Shown in pieces: positions 1 to 8,284 of a stretch of 64,000 bases of DNA. The stretch lies in NCBI RefSeq assembly GCF_011299575.1, contig NZ_CP049863.1, forward strand, positions 1,116,001-1,180,000, given 5' to 3'. The stretch's first letter is position 1; every line of letters begins with the position of its first letter. The stretch comes from Leucobacter viscericola. GTDB lineage: Bacteria > Actinomycetota > Actinomycetes > Actinomycetales > Microbacteriaceae. The translations under genes were made by a program, and so were the position numbers. A model generated the notes under the pieces. That model worked only from the letters and a program-made list of their open reading frames with translations, did not search any database and was not told where the DNA came from.

Positions 1-78
1 GAGGTTAAATAGTGGCTAATTTTGTGAAATATTGCGTGAAACCAAGTCCCAAATTCACCACTGTGCTAACTTCACCGT

Positions 79-774
79 ATGGTCACAAACCAGCCGCCCG
101 CAGCGTCAGCAAAAGACAATGCTCCCGAGAACTCGGTCGCCGCGATCCGCCGCCTCACCGAGAAGGGATACGACAGCACAACTGCCGAAGACCTCGCCGA
201 AGCCGTCGGCATGAGTCGCAGCACGTTCTTTCGCCGCTTTGGCAGCAAGGACGACGTGGTGTTCGCGGATCACGACCACGCGCTCACCCAGCTCGAGCGC
301 TTTCTCGATTCGACCACGCTGCCGCCAGCAGAGGCGGTGGTGGAGGGAACCGCCGACGTGCTTCGCCTTTTGGTTCGGGATCCAGAGGCCGCGCGGCTCC
401 GCTTCGAACTCATGCGTCTCACCCCCTCGCTGCGCGACCGCGAGCTTGTCATAACGCACCGCTACGAGCGGGTGTTTGCCCGCTACCTGCAGGCAGCGCT
501 ACCCGCCGAGGCAGCAGCATGGGCGACCCCAGCTCTGGCAGCGGGTCTTGTCGCCGTGCACAACACGACGCTGCGCCAGTGGCTGCGCGATCCCCACCCC
601 GATGTGGTGCCGCTGCTCTGCAGGGACCTCCGCCAGCTCGTGTCGTCGTTTACGCCGTGGCTTGCGAAGCCCGGCACTACCCCCGGCGCCAACCGGGTCA
701 TGGTGGCGGTCTACGACACGGCGGCTTCACCCGAGGAAGTACTTTCCTCGATAGCCGCCAAGCTCGGGGCGTAG
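79..774 (+). CDS. TetR/AcrR family transcriptional regulator
   Basis: A 231-residue TetR-type repressor. The N-terminal helix-turn-helix is visible around residues 18-60, with the family pattern TTAEDLAEAVGMSRSTFFRRFGSKDDV; the rest is an all-helical ligand-binding domain with no recognisable substrate signature. The ATG at 79 has no Shine-Dalgarno sequence in the 20 bases before it, so the message may be leaderless. It converges with the formaldehyde-detoxification pair to its right, 25 bp away, so it need not regulate that pair; the gene to its left lies outside the window. The target is unknown. Confidence 0.9.
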   Translation: MVTNQPPAASAKDNAPENSVAAIRRLTEKGYDSTTAEDLAEAVGMSRSTFFRRFGSKDDVVFADHDHALTQLERFLDSTTLPPAEAVVEGTADVLRLLVRDPEAARLRFELMRLTPSLRDRELVITHRYERVFARYLQAALPAEAAAWATPALAAGLVAVHNTTLRQWLRDPHPDVVPLLCRDLRQLVSSFTPWLAKPGTTPGANRVMVAVYDTAASPEEVLSSIAAKLGA

Positions 775-799
775 ACCACCCACCGCACAGAAGCGCCGC

Positions 800-1426
800 T
801 CAGTGACCCCGCGCGATCCACTCCGCTAGGTGCGGAGCCTCCGCCCCAATCGTGGTCGTGTCGCCGTGGCCCGTGTGCACGACGGTCTCGGGCGCCAGCA
901 CGAGCAGCCGATCCCGAATCGAATCGATGATCGTCGGGAAATCGCTGTACGAGCGACCCGTCGCGCCCGGCCCGCCCTGAAACAGGGTGTCTCCGGTAAA
1001 CACCGCGCCGAGCGCCGGCGCAACGAAACTCGTCGAGCCCGGCGAGTGCCCCGGCGTGTGCACGGCAGTCAGTTCGATCCCCGCGATCGGAATGACCTGA
1101 CCGTCGGCGAGCTCGGCGTCGGGAGCTTCCTCGTAGACGGCGTCCCACAGCATCCGGTCAGCGGGGTGCAGGTAGATCGGTGCCCGCAGCAGCTCTGCAG
1201 CCTCGCGCGCGGCACGAATGTGGTCGTCGTGCCCGTGCGTCAGTAGGATCGCGGCAACACGACGTGTGCCAACCGCGTCGGCGATCTCCGCGGCATCGTG
1301 CGCGGGGTCGATAACTACGACCTCGGAGTCGTCGCCGACGATCCAAACGTTATTGTCAACGTCCCAGGTGCCACCGTCGAGCGAGAACGTGCCGCTCGTA
1401 ACGTGGCCCTCAATTCGTGCCGCCAT
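800..1426 (-). CDS. MBL-fold metallohydrolase (mscR-associated)
   Basis: A 208-residue metallo-beta-lactamase-fold hydrolase. The metal motif HxHxDH reads HGHDDH at about residues 64-69, followed by the HTPGHS box near 117-122, GDTLF near 144-148 and a C-terminal HTGHGD, which together supply the ligands of a two-metal site. The ATG shares one base with the stop codon of mscR upstream, and a GGAG box sits inside the mscR end, so the two are translationally coupled. In mycobacteria a protein of this type is encoded next to the mycothiol-dependent formaldehyde dehydrogenase, and hydrolysis of the S-formylmycothiol product is the natural inferred role. Substrate not shown by sequence. Confidence 0.88.
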   Translation of the reverse strand: MAARIEGHVTSGTFSLDGGTWDVDNNVWIVGDDSEVVVIDPAHDAAEIADAVGTRRVAAILLTHGHDDHIRAAREAAELLRAPIYLHPADRMLWDAVYEEAPDAELADGQVIPIAGIELTAVHTPGHSPGSTSFVAPALGAVFTGDTLFQGGPGATGRSYSDFPTIIDSIRDRLLVLAPETVVHTGHGDTTTIGAEAPHLAEWIARGH

Positions 1427-2511
1427 TACAGCTCCACCACCGATCGCAGTACGGTGCCGTCGCCCATGCGGGCGAAGGCAGCTTCAACATCACCAAGACC
1501 AATGCGCTCGGTCACAAACCCATCGAGGTCGAGGCGACCCAGCTTGTACTGATCAATCAGCATGGCGAAGTCCCGACTCGGCAGGCAATCGCCGTACCAC
1601 GACGACTTCAGCGATCCGCCACGACCAAACACATCAAGCAGCGGCAGCTCAAGCTGCATCTCTGGGGTTGGCACGCCGACCAGCACCACCCGCCCCGCAA
1701 GATCCCGCGCGTAGAACGCCTGCTTGTAGGTTTCAGGGCGACCGACCGCGTCAATCACCACGTCGGCACCGAACCCGCCGGTGTGCTCCCGGATCGCCTC
1801 AACCGCGTCTAGCGAGCGCGAGTTGACGGTGTGCGTCGCGCCAAAGCGCTTCGCCTGCTCAAGCTTTGCGTCGTCGATGTCAACAGCGATGATGGTCGTG
1901 GCCCCTGCGAGCTGAGCGCCCGCAATCGCGGCCGTACCCACACCACCGCAGCCGATCACAGCGACGGACTCGCCTCGCTTGATCTCGCCCGTGTTCATCG
2001 CAGCGCCGATCCCGGCCATCACACCGCAGCCGAGCAGCCCGACTGCCGCGGCGTCCGACTCCTCATCGATCTTCGTGCACTGACCCGCCGCGACAAGCGT
2101 CTTCTCGATGAACGCACCAATGCCGAGTGCGGCAGACAATTCCGTGCCGTCTTCGAGCGTCATCTTCTGCTTAGCGTTGTGCGTTGCGAAGCAGTACTGC
2201 GGCTGGCCCTTGGCACACGCGCGGCACTGCCCACACACGGCACGCCAGTTGAGGATCACGCGATCCCCCACCGCGACCTCGGTCACACCCTCGCCAACCG
2301 CCGCAACCCGGCCGGTGGCCTCGTGGCCCAGCAGAAACGGGAACTCGTCGTTGATGCCGCCCTGCTTGTAGTGCAGGTCGGTGTGGCAGACGCCGCTCGT
2401 GATGATGTCAACGACGGCCTCCCCCGGGCCCGGATCCGGCACCAACACCGTTTCGATGGTCGCGGGCGCGTTTTTCTCGCGAACAACAACACCTTGAACT
2501 CGATACACCAT
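1426..2511 (-). CDS. mscR: S-(hydroxymethyl)mycothiol dehydrogenase
   Basis: A 361-residue zinc-dependent class III-type alcohol dehydrogenase that oxidises the formaldehyde-mycothiol adduct using NAD. The catalytic zinc site (CHTDLHY, and GHEATG near residue 65), the structural zinc cluster [15 protein letters not shown], and the Rossmann motif GCGGVG are all present. I chose the ATG at 2511 (MVYRVQG), where AAAGGA precedes it, over an in-frame start 39 bp upstream. It forms a two-gene operon with the MBL hydrolase. Mycothiol is confined to Actinomycetota, so this gene supports the taxonomic reading. An alternative is a less specific zinc ADH, but the pairing argues for the mycothiol enzyme. 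Confidence 0.9.
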   Translation of the reverse strand: MVYRVQGVVVREKNAPATIETVLVPDPGPGEAVVDIITSGVCHTDLHYKQGGINDEFPFLLGHEATGRVAAVGEGVTEVAVGDRVILNWRAVCGQCRACAKGQPQYCFATHNAKQKMTLEDGTELSAALGIGAFIEKTLVAAGQCTKIDEESDAAAVGLLGCGVMAGIGAAMNTGEIKRGESVAVIGCGGVGTAAIAGAQLAGATTIIAVDIDDAKLEQAKRFGATHTVNSRSLDAVEAIREHTGGFGADVVIDAVGRPETYKQAFYARDLAGRVVLVGVPTPEMQLELPLLDVFGRGGSLKSSWYGDCLPSRDFAMLIDQYKLGRLDLDGFVTERIGLGDVEAAFARMGDGTVLRSVVEL

Positions 2512-2586
2512 AGGGATTCCTTTCGGGCAGATCTGTGCGCGGCGGCACACTCACCTCAGGCTATCGAGATTCCTTGCTTTGTGGGA

Positions 2587-4806
2587 CTACTCGGCACCCA
2601 TCACCCGGGTACGCCACAGCCGCCCAAGGTTCCTGGCAAAACGGTCTCCCGTGCTGCCAAAGGGATCATCGTGGGTCATGTAGGTCCAGGTTGCTGAGGG
2701 GCGGATCAGCCCAAGCTCTTCGACATCTTTTCCGACGTCTTCCGCGCTCAGCCCGAGCATAAATTCGGCGGCTCGTTCGAACGCGGCGTCAAAGAATCCC
2801 TCGAACGCCCGAAGCGCTGTGATGTGAAACTCCTGCACCGGATCCTGCCCGCCGAGCGAACGCAGGTGAATACCGTCGCGAACCTCTTGCAGCTCGGCTA
2901 GGTGCCGGGTCCACTCGCTGTCGAGAAAATGCAGTGTGGCGAGCCGCGTGGTCTCCGCAACGGCCTGCTCGCCGCGAGCAGCATCAAGCTCGGCGAGGTG
3001 CTCCGGGATCAACTCACCGAGCTTTGTCAGCCCAAGTCCGTGATGCTCGACCCTGTCGCGCACCGCGAGCACGGTGGCTCGCTGCTCCGATATCGCCCGG
3101 TTGTACTCCTGGGTTGCCCTGTGGCGATCCTGGCGAATGCCCTCTGCGATCCGCTGGGCGGTGTCGACGATCTGCCGCCGATCCCGCGGGGCAAGCGCAT
3201 CTCCCTGAGCCTCCACCTGCTTGAGCAGGTGATCTGGAGCGTTGTGCTGCACGAGATCATCTTCGAGCGACACAAAGACCGTGCTCGATCCGGGATCGCC
3301 CTGCCTGCCCGAGCGCCCGCGCAACTGAGCATCGAGCCGCCCGGACTCATCGCGCCCCGCGGCCAGCACCGCAAGACCGCCGAGGCTGACAACACGATCG
3401 CGGTCGTGCTCATCTGGCCCACCCAAACGGATGTCGGTTCCGCGGCCAGACATCTGGGTTGAAATGGTCACGGCACCGTATTCACCCGCTTTCGCAATGA
3501 CCGTCGCCTCTTCTGCGTCGTTCTTCGCGTTGAGAAGTCGGTTCGGGATCGCGGCCTCGCGGAGCCGCTCGGCGAGCTGCTCCGACTCGGCGACACTTCG
3601 GGTGCCGACGAGAATCGGCTGGCCGGTACCGTGCCTGCGGCTGATCTCGTCGACCAGAGCCGCCCACTTTTCGGCCTCCGTCAAAAACACGCGGTCTGGC
3701 TCGTCAACGCGCTGGTTGGGAACGTGCCGCTCGATCCTGCCAGATTTGAGTCCATAAGAATCTTCGAGCTCTTCCGCAACGGCGAGGATCGTGCCGCTCA
3801 TGCCCGAGAGGGTCTCGTAGCCACGCAGTAGTTCGTGCACGGTCATGGTGTCGAGCACCACTCCGGCGGGGGTGGCGGCGAGGCCCTCCTTCGCTTCGAG
3901 TGCCGCGTGTAACCCGTCTGGCCAGCGCTGCAGCTCGGAGACACGGCCTCTGCTCGCGTTGATAAGTCGGATGCTGCCGTTCTCCACGAGGTAATCGACG
4001 TCGCGAATCAGGGCAACTCGCGCGTGCAGAGCGAGATTAATGGCGGTTAGCCGATCCATGTGGGCCGCAGCGTACAGGCTAATGCCACCGAGGGCACCCT
4101 CGAGGTGTTCGAGCCCCTCGTCCGTGAGAGTCGCAACCGCCCTGTCTGAGCTGACCACAAAGTGTGTGTCCTGCTCCAAACCAGCGACCAGGTGGGTTGC
4201 CTCGGTGAACTCCTCAGCGACGTGCCCGCTGCTTCCGGCAAGCACCAGCGGAACCATCGCCTCGTCGATCATCACGGCGTCGGCCTCGTCAACGATCGCA
4301 ACGTCTCGGGTCGGGTTCACACGAGCTGCCTGCGAGACGGCGAACCTGTCACGCAGCACGTCGAACCCGATCTCGCTGACCGGTGCGTACACAACGTCGC
4401 ACTGGTAGGCCCGCTGGCGTTCTGCGTGGCTCGTCTGTTGCCCGATCCACGCGACCGTCATATTGAGGGCCGCGTAGAACGGCCCCATCCACTCCGCATC
4501 TCGCCGCGCGAGGTAGTCGTTGACGGACAGCACGTGCACGCTACGCCCGTTTTGAACGTGACCGGCCGCGGCGAGCGCACCGACCAGGGTCTTGCCCTCG
4601 CCCGTGTCCATCTCGATCGCGTGACCCGCGAGCAGGGCCCGGGTTGCCAACTGCTGCTCGGAGAAGGGCTGCAGACCGAGTGCTTCGGCCGCAACCTGAC
4701 TCGCTTCGGTGGTGAACGGTGTCGCCTTGGCGAAGCGCTTGAACGAGACGGACCCGGGCTTGCCGAGCAGGCGCGACGCCCAGGTCTGCGGCTTCGTGTT
4801 ACTCAC
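2587..4806 (-). CDS. secA2: Accessory Sec translocase ATPase SecA2
   Basis: A 739-residue SecA paralogue that drives export of a subset of proteins through the SecY channel. Walker A reads DTGEGKT at residues 67-73, Walker B is within IVDEADAVMIDEA, and the motor-2 region has TISTQMSGRGTDIRLGG and GRSGRQGDPG. It is clearly shorter than a housekeeping SecA (about 850-950 residues) and lacks the C-terminal zinc/SecB-binding tail, as expected for actinobacterial SecA2. The GTG start lies inside the end of the oxidoreductase gene upstream (8-bp overlap), so they are co-transcribed. No SecY2 or other accessory Sec component is visible in this window. Confidence 0.9.
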   Translation of the reverse strand: MSNTKPQTWASRLLGKPGSVSFKRFAKATPFTTEASQVAAEALGLQPFSEQQLATRALLAGHAIEMDTGEGKTLVGALAAAGHVQNGRSVHVLSVNDYLARRDAEWMGPFYAALNMTVAWIGQQTSHAERQRAYQCDVVYAPVSEIGFDVLRDRFAVSQAARVNPTRDVAIVDEADAVMIDEAMVPLVLAGSSGHVAEEFTEATHLVAGLEQDTHFVVSSDRAVATLTDEGLEHLEGALGGISLYAAAHMDRLTAINLALHARVALIRDVDYLVENGSIRLINASRGRVSELQRWPDGLHAALEAKEGLAATPAGVVLDTMTVHELLRGYETLSGMSGTILAVAEELEDSYGLKSGRIERHVPNQRVDEPDRVFLTEAEKWAALVDEISRRHGTGQPILVGTRSVAESEQLAERLREAAIPNRLLNAKNDAEEATVIAKAGEYGAVTISTQMSGRGTDIRLGGPDEHDRDRVVSLGGLAVLAAGRDESGRLDAQLRGRSGRQGDPGSSTVFVSLEDDLVQHNAPDHLLKQVEAQGDALAPRDRRQIVDTAQRIAEGIRQDRHRATQEYNRAISEQRATVLAVRDRVEHHGLGLTKLGELIPEHLAELDAARGEQAVAETTRLATLHFLDSEWTRHLAELQEVRDGIHLRSLGGQDPVQEFHITALRAFEGFFDAAFERAAEFMLGLSAEDVGKDVEELGLIRPSATWTYMTHDDPFGSTGDRFARNLGRLWRTRVMGAE

Positions 4807-5815
4807 CTGTTCGCACGAGCATCTTGCCCGTGTTGGCCCCGCGCATCATGTCGATAAACGCGTCGACCGTGTGCTCAATGCCGTCGACAACGGTCTCATC
4901 GTAGGCAATCTTGCCTGCAGCAAACCACTCGGTCATGCGAGCGTTGAACTCGGCGGACAGGTCGAGGTGCGCCGAGAGCGTGAAACCGCGAATCGAAAGT
5001 GCACGGGTGATGATGTTTGCCATGTTGTCGGGGCCCGGCACACGCTCGGTCGAGTTGTAGGCGGTGATTGCACCGCAGAGCGCGAGTCGTCCGCCGTCGT
5101 TCATCATGTCGAGCGCCGCCTCGAGGTGGTCTCCACCGACGTTGTCGAAGTACACGTCGATGCCCTCGGGTACCGCCTCAGCAAGCTGCTTGCGGATCGG
5201 CGCGTCCCTGTAGTTCAGGGCCGTGTCGTAGCCGTACTTCTCGGTGAGTAGCCGCACCTTTTCGGGGCTGCCCGCTGATCCGATGACCCGCTTCGCGCCC
5301 AGCAACCGCGCAATCTGTCCAGCGGCAGTGCCGACCGCACCGGCAGCCCCCGAGATAAACACGGTGTCGCCCTCGCGCATCTGCGCGATCCGAGTGAGAC
5401 CAACGTACGCCGTCAGCCCCGTCATCCCTAAGATGTGTAGGTAGAGCGAAAGGGGCACACCCTCTAGCTCGGGCACCGCGCGGAACGTTGCCGCATCGGC
5501 CTGGATCACGTCGGACCAACCGTGCTGGTGCAACACCACGGTTCCCACTGGAAGGGTGTCTGCGGCAGACGCGATGACCCGGCCGATTGCTCCCCCGGTG
5601 ATCCGCTCGCCAATCGCGTACGGGGCGACGTAGCTGCGCACGTCGTTCATGCGGCCACGCATGTAAGGATCAACGGAGACGTACGCGTTGGCAACACGCA
5701 CCTCGCCGGGTTTCAGATCGCCGAGTTCAACGGTCGCGACGTGAAAGTTGTCGTGCGTCGGCCACCCGGTGGGACGCGCTGCAAGCTGGATTTCGGTGCT
5801 GGTCATGGGCTGCAT
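4799..5815 (-). CDS. Zinc-independent MDR-family NADP-dependent oxidoreductase
   Basis: A 338-residue medium-chain reductase of the leukotriene-B4 dehydrogenase / curcumin-reductase group, which reduces activated double bonds with NADPH. Seen: the VSVDPYMRGRM segment near residue 45, the nucleotide-binding GAAGAVG near 155, and YFDNVGGDHL near 215, with no zinc-binding cysteines. The ATG at 5815 is preceded by AGAGG with 5 bp spacing; an internal ATG at 5806 has a poorer fit. Its stop codon overlaps the start of secA2. I know of no functional link between the two; substrate not predictable. Confidence 0.85.
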   Translation of the reverse strand: MQPMTSTEIQLAARPTGWPTHDNFHVATVELGDLKPGEVRVANAYVSVDPYMRGRMNDVRSYVAPYAIGERITGGAIGRVIASAADTLPVGTVVLHQHGWSDVIQADAATFRAVPELEGVPLSLYLHILGMTGLTAYVGLTRIAQMREGDTVFISGAAGAVGTAAGQIARLLGAKRVIGSAGSPEKVRLLTEKYGYDTALNYRDAPIRKQLAEAVPEGIDVYFDNVGGDHLEAALDMMNDGGRLALCGAITAYNSTERVPGPDNMANIITRALSIRGFTLSAHLDLSAEFNARMTEWFAAGKIAYDETVVDGIEHTVDAFIDMMRGANTGKMLVRTGE

Positions 5816-5867
5816 AAAAACCTCTGTTTCGACGTGGCGCGGTGCCGCCCGCGAGATCATTTCGAGC

Positions 5868-6254
5868 CTACATCGCAACGGCGATGATGAGCAGAATAAC
5901 CGCTACGAGCGGAATCGTGCCCTGTTTGAGGGCCGCTCCCCGTTTGTCTGGCGATGACAGCAGGAGCACTGTCGCCGCCGCGGCCATCGACCCAACACCG
6001 GCAAAAGTGAGTGCTGCGCCCGCAGGCACCTGTCCGATGGCGAGCAGGATCACCCCGACCGCGGTCACGATAGCGAGAAACAGGTTGTAGAACCCCTGGT
6101 TGAAGGCCATCTCGCGGGTGGCCTCGGCCTCTTGCTCGCTGATGCCGAAGGTCGCCCGGGTCTTGCGGCTCGTCCAGGTGATCGACTCCATCACAAAGAT
6201 GTAGACGTGCAAGAGTGCGGCGATCCCCGCCAAAATCATTGCTGCGATCAACAC
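5868..6254 (-). CDS. DUF1304 integral membrane protein
   Basis: A 128-residue membrane protein with about four transmembrane helices. The family signature ESITWTSRKTRATFGIS and REMAFNQGFYNLFLA is clear. The GTG start is preceded by a strong GGGGGAG box. It ends 53 bp before the start of the MDR oxidoreductase gene on the same strand and may be co-transcribed with it. DUF1304 has no established function. Confidence 0.85.
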   Translation of the reverse strand: MLIAAMILAGIAALLHVYIFVMESITWTSRKTRATFGISEQEAEATREMAFNQGFYNLFLAIVTAVGVILLAIGQVPAGAALTFAGVGSMAAAATVLLLSSPDKRGAALKQGTIPLVAVILLIIAVAM

Positions 6255-6312
6255 GATGCTCCCCCTCAGCGCTCGCCACCCCTGTTGTGGAGCGTTGCGT
6301 TCACTGTACCGC

Positions 6313-6336
6313 CACCTCCCCGTTCCGCGGGAGGTG
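6313..6336 (-). terminator. Hairpin after the ABC-F gene
   Basis: Inverted repeat CACCTCCC (6313-6320) and GGGAGGTG (6329-6336) with an 8-base loop, 15 bp beyond the stop codon of the ABC-F gene and upstream of the DUF1304 gene. There is no U-tract after it on the minus strand. Most likely a transcription boundary between the two genes. Confidence 0.5.
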
Positions 6337-6350
6337 TGAGACGTGAGGAG

Positions 6351-8174
6351 TCAGGAAAGCTGTTCCGAAATCTCCAGCCAGCGCTCTTCAAGCTCGCCGA
6401 CCTCAGTCTCGGTCGCTCGCAGCTCGTCACCAATCGCGCCGAGGCCCGCGTAGTCGCTCTGGTCGTGATCGGCCATGCGCGCGTGCAGCTTCTTGATCTC
6501 GCCGTCAAGTTTCGCGAGTCGACGCTCTACCGCCTGCTGTTCTTTCTCGACGGCGCGGCGCTCTGATCCGCCAAGTGCGAGGCTCGCGGATCCCGCTGTC
6601 GCTGTTGCTGCCGCTGCTGTGGGCGCGGCGACCTGGCCCGAGGCCTCGTTCGCCCGCTCTTCAGCATTCCGCAGCTTCAAGTATTCGTCGACGCCACCGG
6701 GCAAGTGCCGCAGGTGATGCTGCAGGATCGCGTACTGCTGATCAGTGACACGCTCCAAGAAGTAACGGTCGTGCGACACCACGATCAGGGTGCCGGGCCA
6801 AGAGTCGAGCAGATCCTCCATCGCCGCGAGCATGTCGGTGTCGAGGTCGTTGGTTGGCTCATCGAGAATGAGCACGTTGGGTTGATCGAGCAGGATCAGC
6901 AGCAGCTGCAGGCGTCGCTTCTGGCCACCCGAGAGATCCTTCACCGGGGTCGACAGCTGTGCGCTCGCGAAGCCCATCTGTTCAAGCAGCTGACCGGGGG
7001 TGAGCTCCTGAGCTTTCGAGCCGGTGCCAACGGTAAAGCTCGTGCGCAGTCGCGAGATCACCACGCGCACGGGATCGTTCAGGTGTTCTTCGAGCTCATC
7101 AAGCTGCTGCGTGAGCGTCGCGATCTTTACGGTCTTGCCGCGCTTTACTCGACCGGAAGTCGGCTCAACATCGCCCGAAATCAGCCCGAGCAGCGTTGAT
7201 TTGCCGGCACCGTTGACCCCGAGAATTCCGGTGCGCTCACCCGGCGCGAGTAGCCAGGTCACGTCTTCGAGCACCTGCCGCTCACCGTAGGCGACACCCG
7301 CGTCCACAATGTTCACCACCTCTTTGCCGAGGCGCGCAACGGCCATCGACTGCAGAGAAACACGATCCCGAATCTCGGGCACATCGGCGATGAGCTCGTT
7401 TGCCGCGTCGATACGGAATTTCGGCTTGGCCGTGCGTGCCGGAGCGCCACGGCGCAGCCAAGCTAGCTCCTTCCGAGCAAGGTTCTGTCGCTTCTGCTCG
7501 ATGGTCGCGGCCTGGCGATCCCGCTCGACCCGCTGCAGAATATACGCCGCGTAGCCGCCCTCAAACGGCTCGACGATGCGGTCGTGCACCTCCCAGGTTG
7601 CGTTGCAGACCTCGTCGAGAAACCAGCGATCGTGAGTGACGACCAACAGTGCACCCTGCCCGTTTGGCCAGCGGCGCTTCAGGTGGTTCGCGAGCCACGC
7701 AATCGCCTCAACGTCGAGGTGGTTCGTGGGCTCGTCAAGAGCAAGAATCTCCCAGTCCCCCACCAACAGGCGTGCGAGGGCAACACGGCGGCGCTGCCCG
7801 CCGGAGAGCGAGTCGACGGGTGCGTCCCAGGCGAGATCTTTTACGAGTCCAGCGATCACCTCGCGGGTGCGCGAATCTCCGGCCCACTCGTATTCGGGAC
7901 GGTCGCCAACGATGGCGTTCCCGACGGTCTCACCGCCCGCGAACACATCGGCCTGGTCGAGCACCCCGATCGTGGTGCCACCGCGCATAGTCACCTTGCC
8001 GCCGTCGGGATCGCGCCTCCCGGCCAGCATCATGAGCAGGCTAGATTTGCCGTCGCCGTTGCGGCCCACAATGCCGATGCGATCGCCCTCGGCAACGCCA
8101 AGCGTCACTGAGTCGAACACGACCTTCGTCGGAACCTCGAGATGTAGGGACTCTGCCCCAAGAAGATGTGCCAT
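6351..8174 (-). CDS. ABC-F family ATPase, Uup-like
   Basis: A 607-residue soluble protein with two ATP-binding cassettes and no membrane segments. Cassette 1 has Walker A GRNGDGKSS near residue 37 and signature LSGGQRRR; cassette 2 has GVNGAGKST near 320 and signature LSGGQKRR, each followed by an LDEPTNxLD Walker B. The C-terminal 80 residues are charged and predicted coiled coil (ERRLAKLDGEIKKLHARMADHD), as in the Uup subgroup. ABC-F proteins act on the ribosome or on DNA-related stalls rather than in transport. Uup-type housekeeping role is favoured; antibiotic resistance is less likely given the C-terminal domain. Confidence 0.87.
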   Translation of the reverse strand: MAHLLGAESLHLEVPTKVVFDSVTLGVAEGDRIGIVGRNGDGKSSLLMMLAGRRDPDGGKVTMRGGTTIGVLDQADVFAGGETVGNAIVGDRPEYEWAGDSRTREVIAGLVKDLAWDAPVDSLSGGQRRRVALARLLVGDWEILALDEPTNHLDVEAIAWLANHLKRRWPNGQGALLVVTHDRWFLDEVCNATWEVHDRIVEPFEGGYAAYILQRVERDRQAATIEQKRQNLARKELAWLRRGAPARTAKPKFRIDAANELIADVPEIRDRVSLQSMAVARLGKEVVNIVDAGVAYGERQVLEDVTWLLAPGERTGILGVNGAGKSTLLGLISGDVEPTSGRVKRGKTVKIATLTQQLDELEEHLNDPVRVVISRLRTSFTVGTGSKAQELTPGQLLEQMGFASAQLSTPVKDLSGGQKRRLQLLLILLDQPNVLILDEPTNDLDTDMLAAMEDLLDSWPGTLIVVSHDRYFLERVTDQQYAILQHHLRHLPGGVDEYLKLRNAEERANEASGQVAAPTAAAATATAGSASLALGGSERRAVEKEQQAVERRLAKLDGEIKKLHARMADHDQSDYAGLGAIGDELRATETEVGELEERWLEISEQLS

Positions 8175-8272
8175 AACGTCTCAAGCGTAGTTCACGCGGC
8201 TGACTTCGAAATCTGCCCGACACAGCTGGCGGAAAATATGGAAGAGTGAAGAGCGTTGGCTGATCGAAGGTA

Positions 8273-8284
8273 GGGGGGGGGATC
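8273..8284 (+). promoter_or_regulatory. G9 homopolymer serving as ribosome-binding site
   Basis: Nine consecutive G residues (8273-8281) lie three bases before the GTG start of the phosphoesterase gene and include its only plausible Shine-Dalgarno sequence. A tract like this can change length by slippage, which would alter the spacing to the start codon. The 110-bp gap it lies in separates two divergent genes and must hold both promoters. Confidence 0.45.

Noticed and set aside
1831..2697. 288-residue plus-strand frame opposite mscR
   Set aside because: His/Arg/Asp-rich composition of a mirror frame; mscR motifs are unambiguous.
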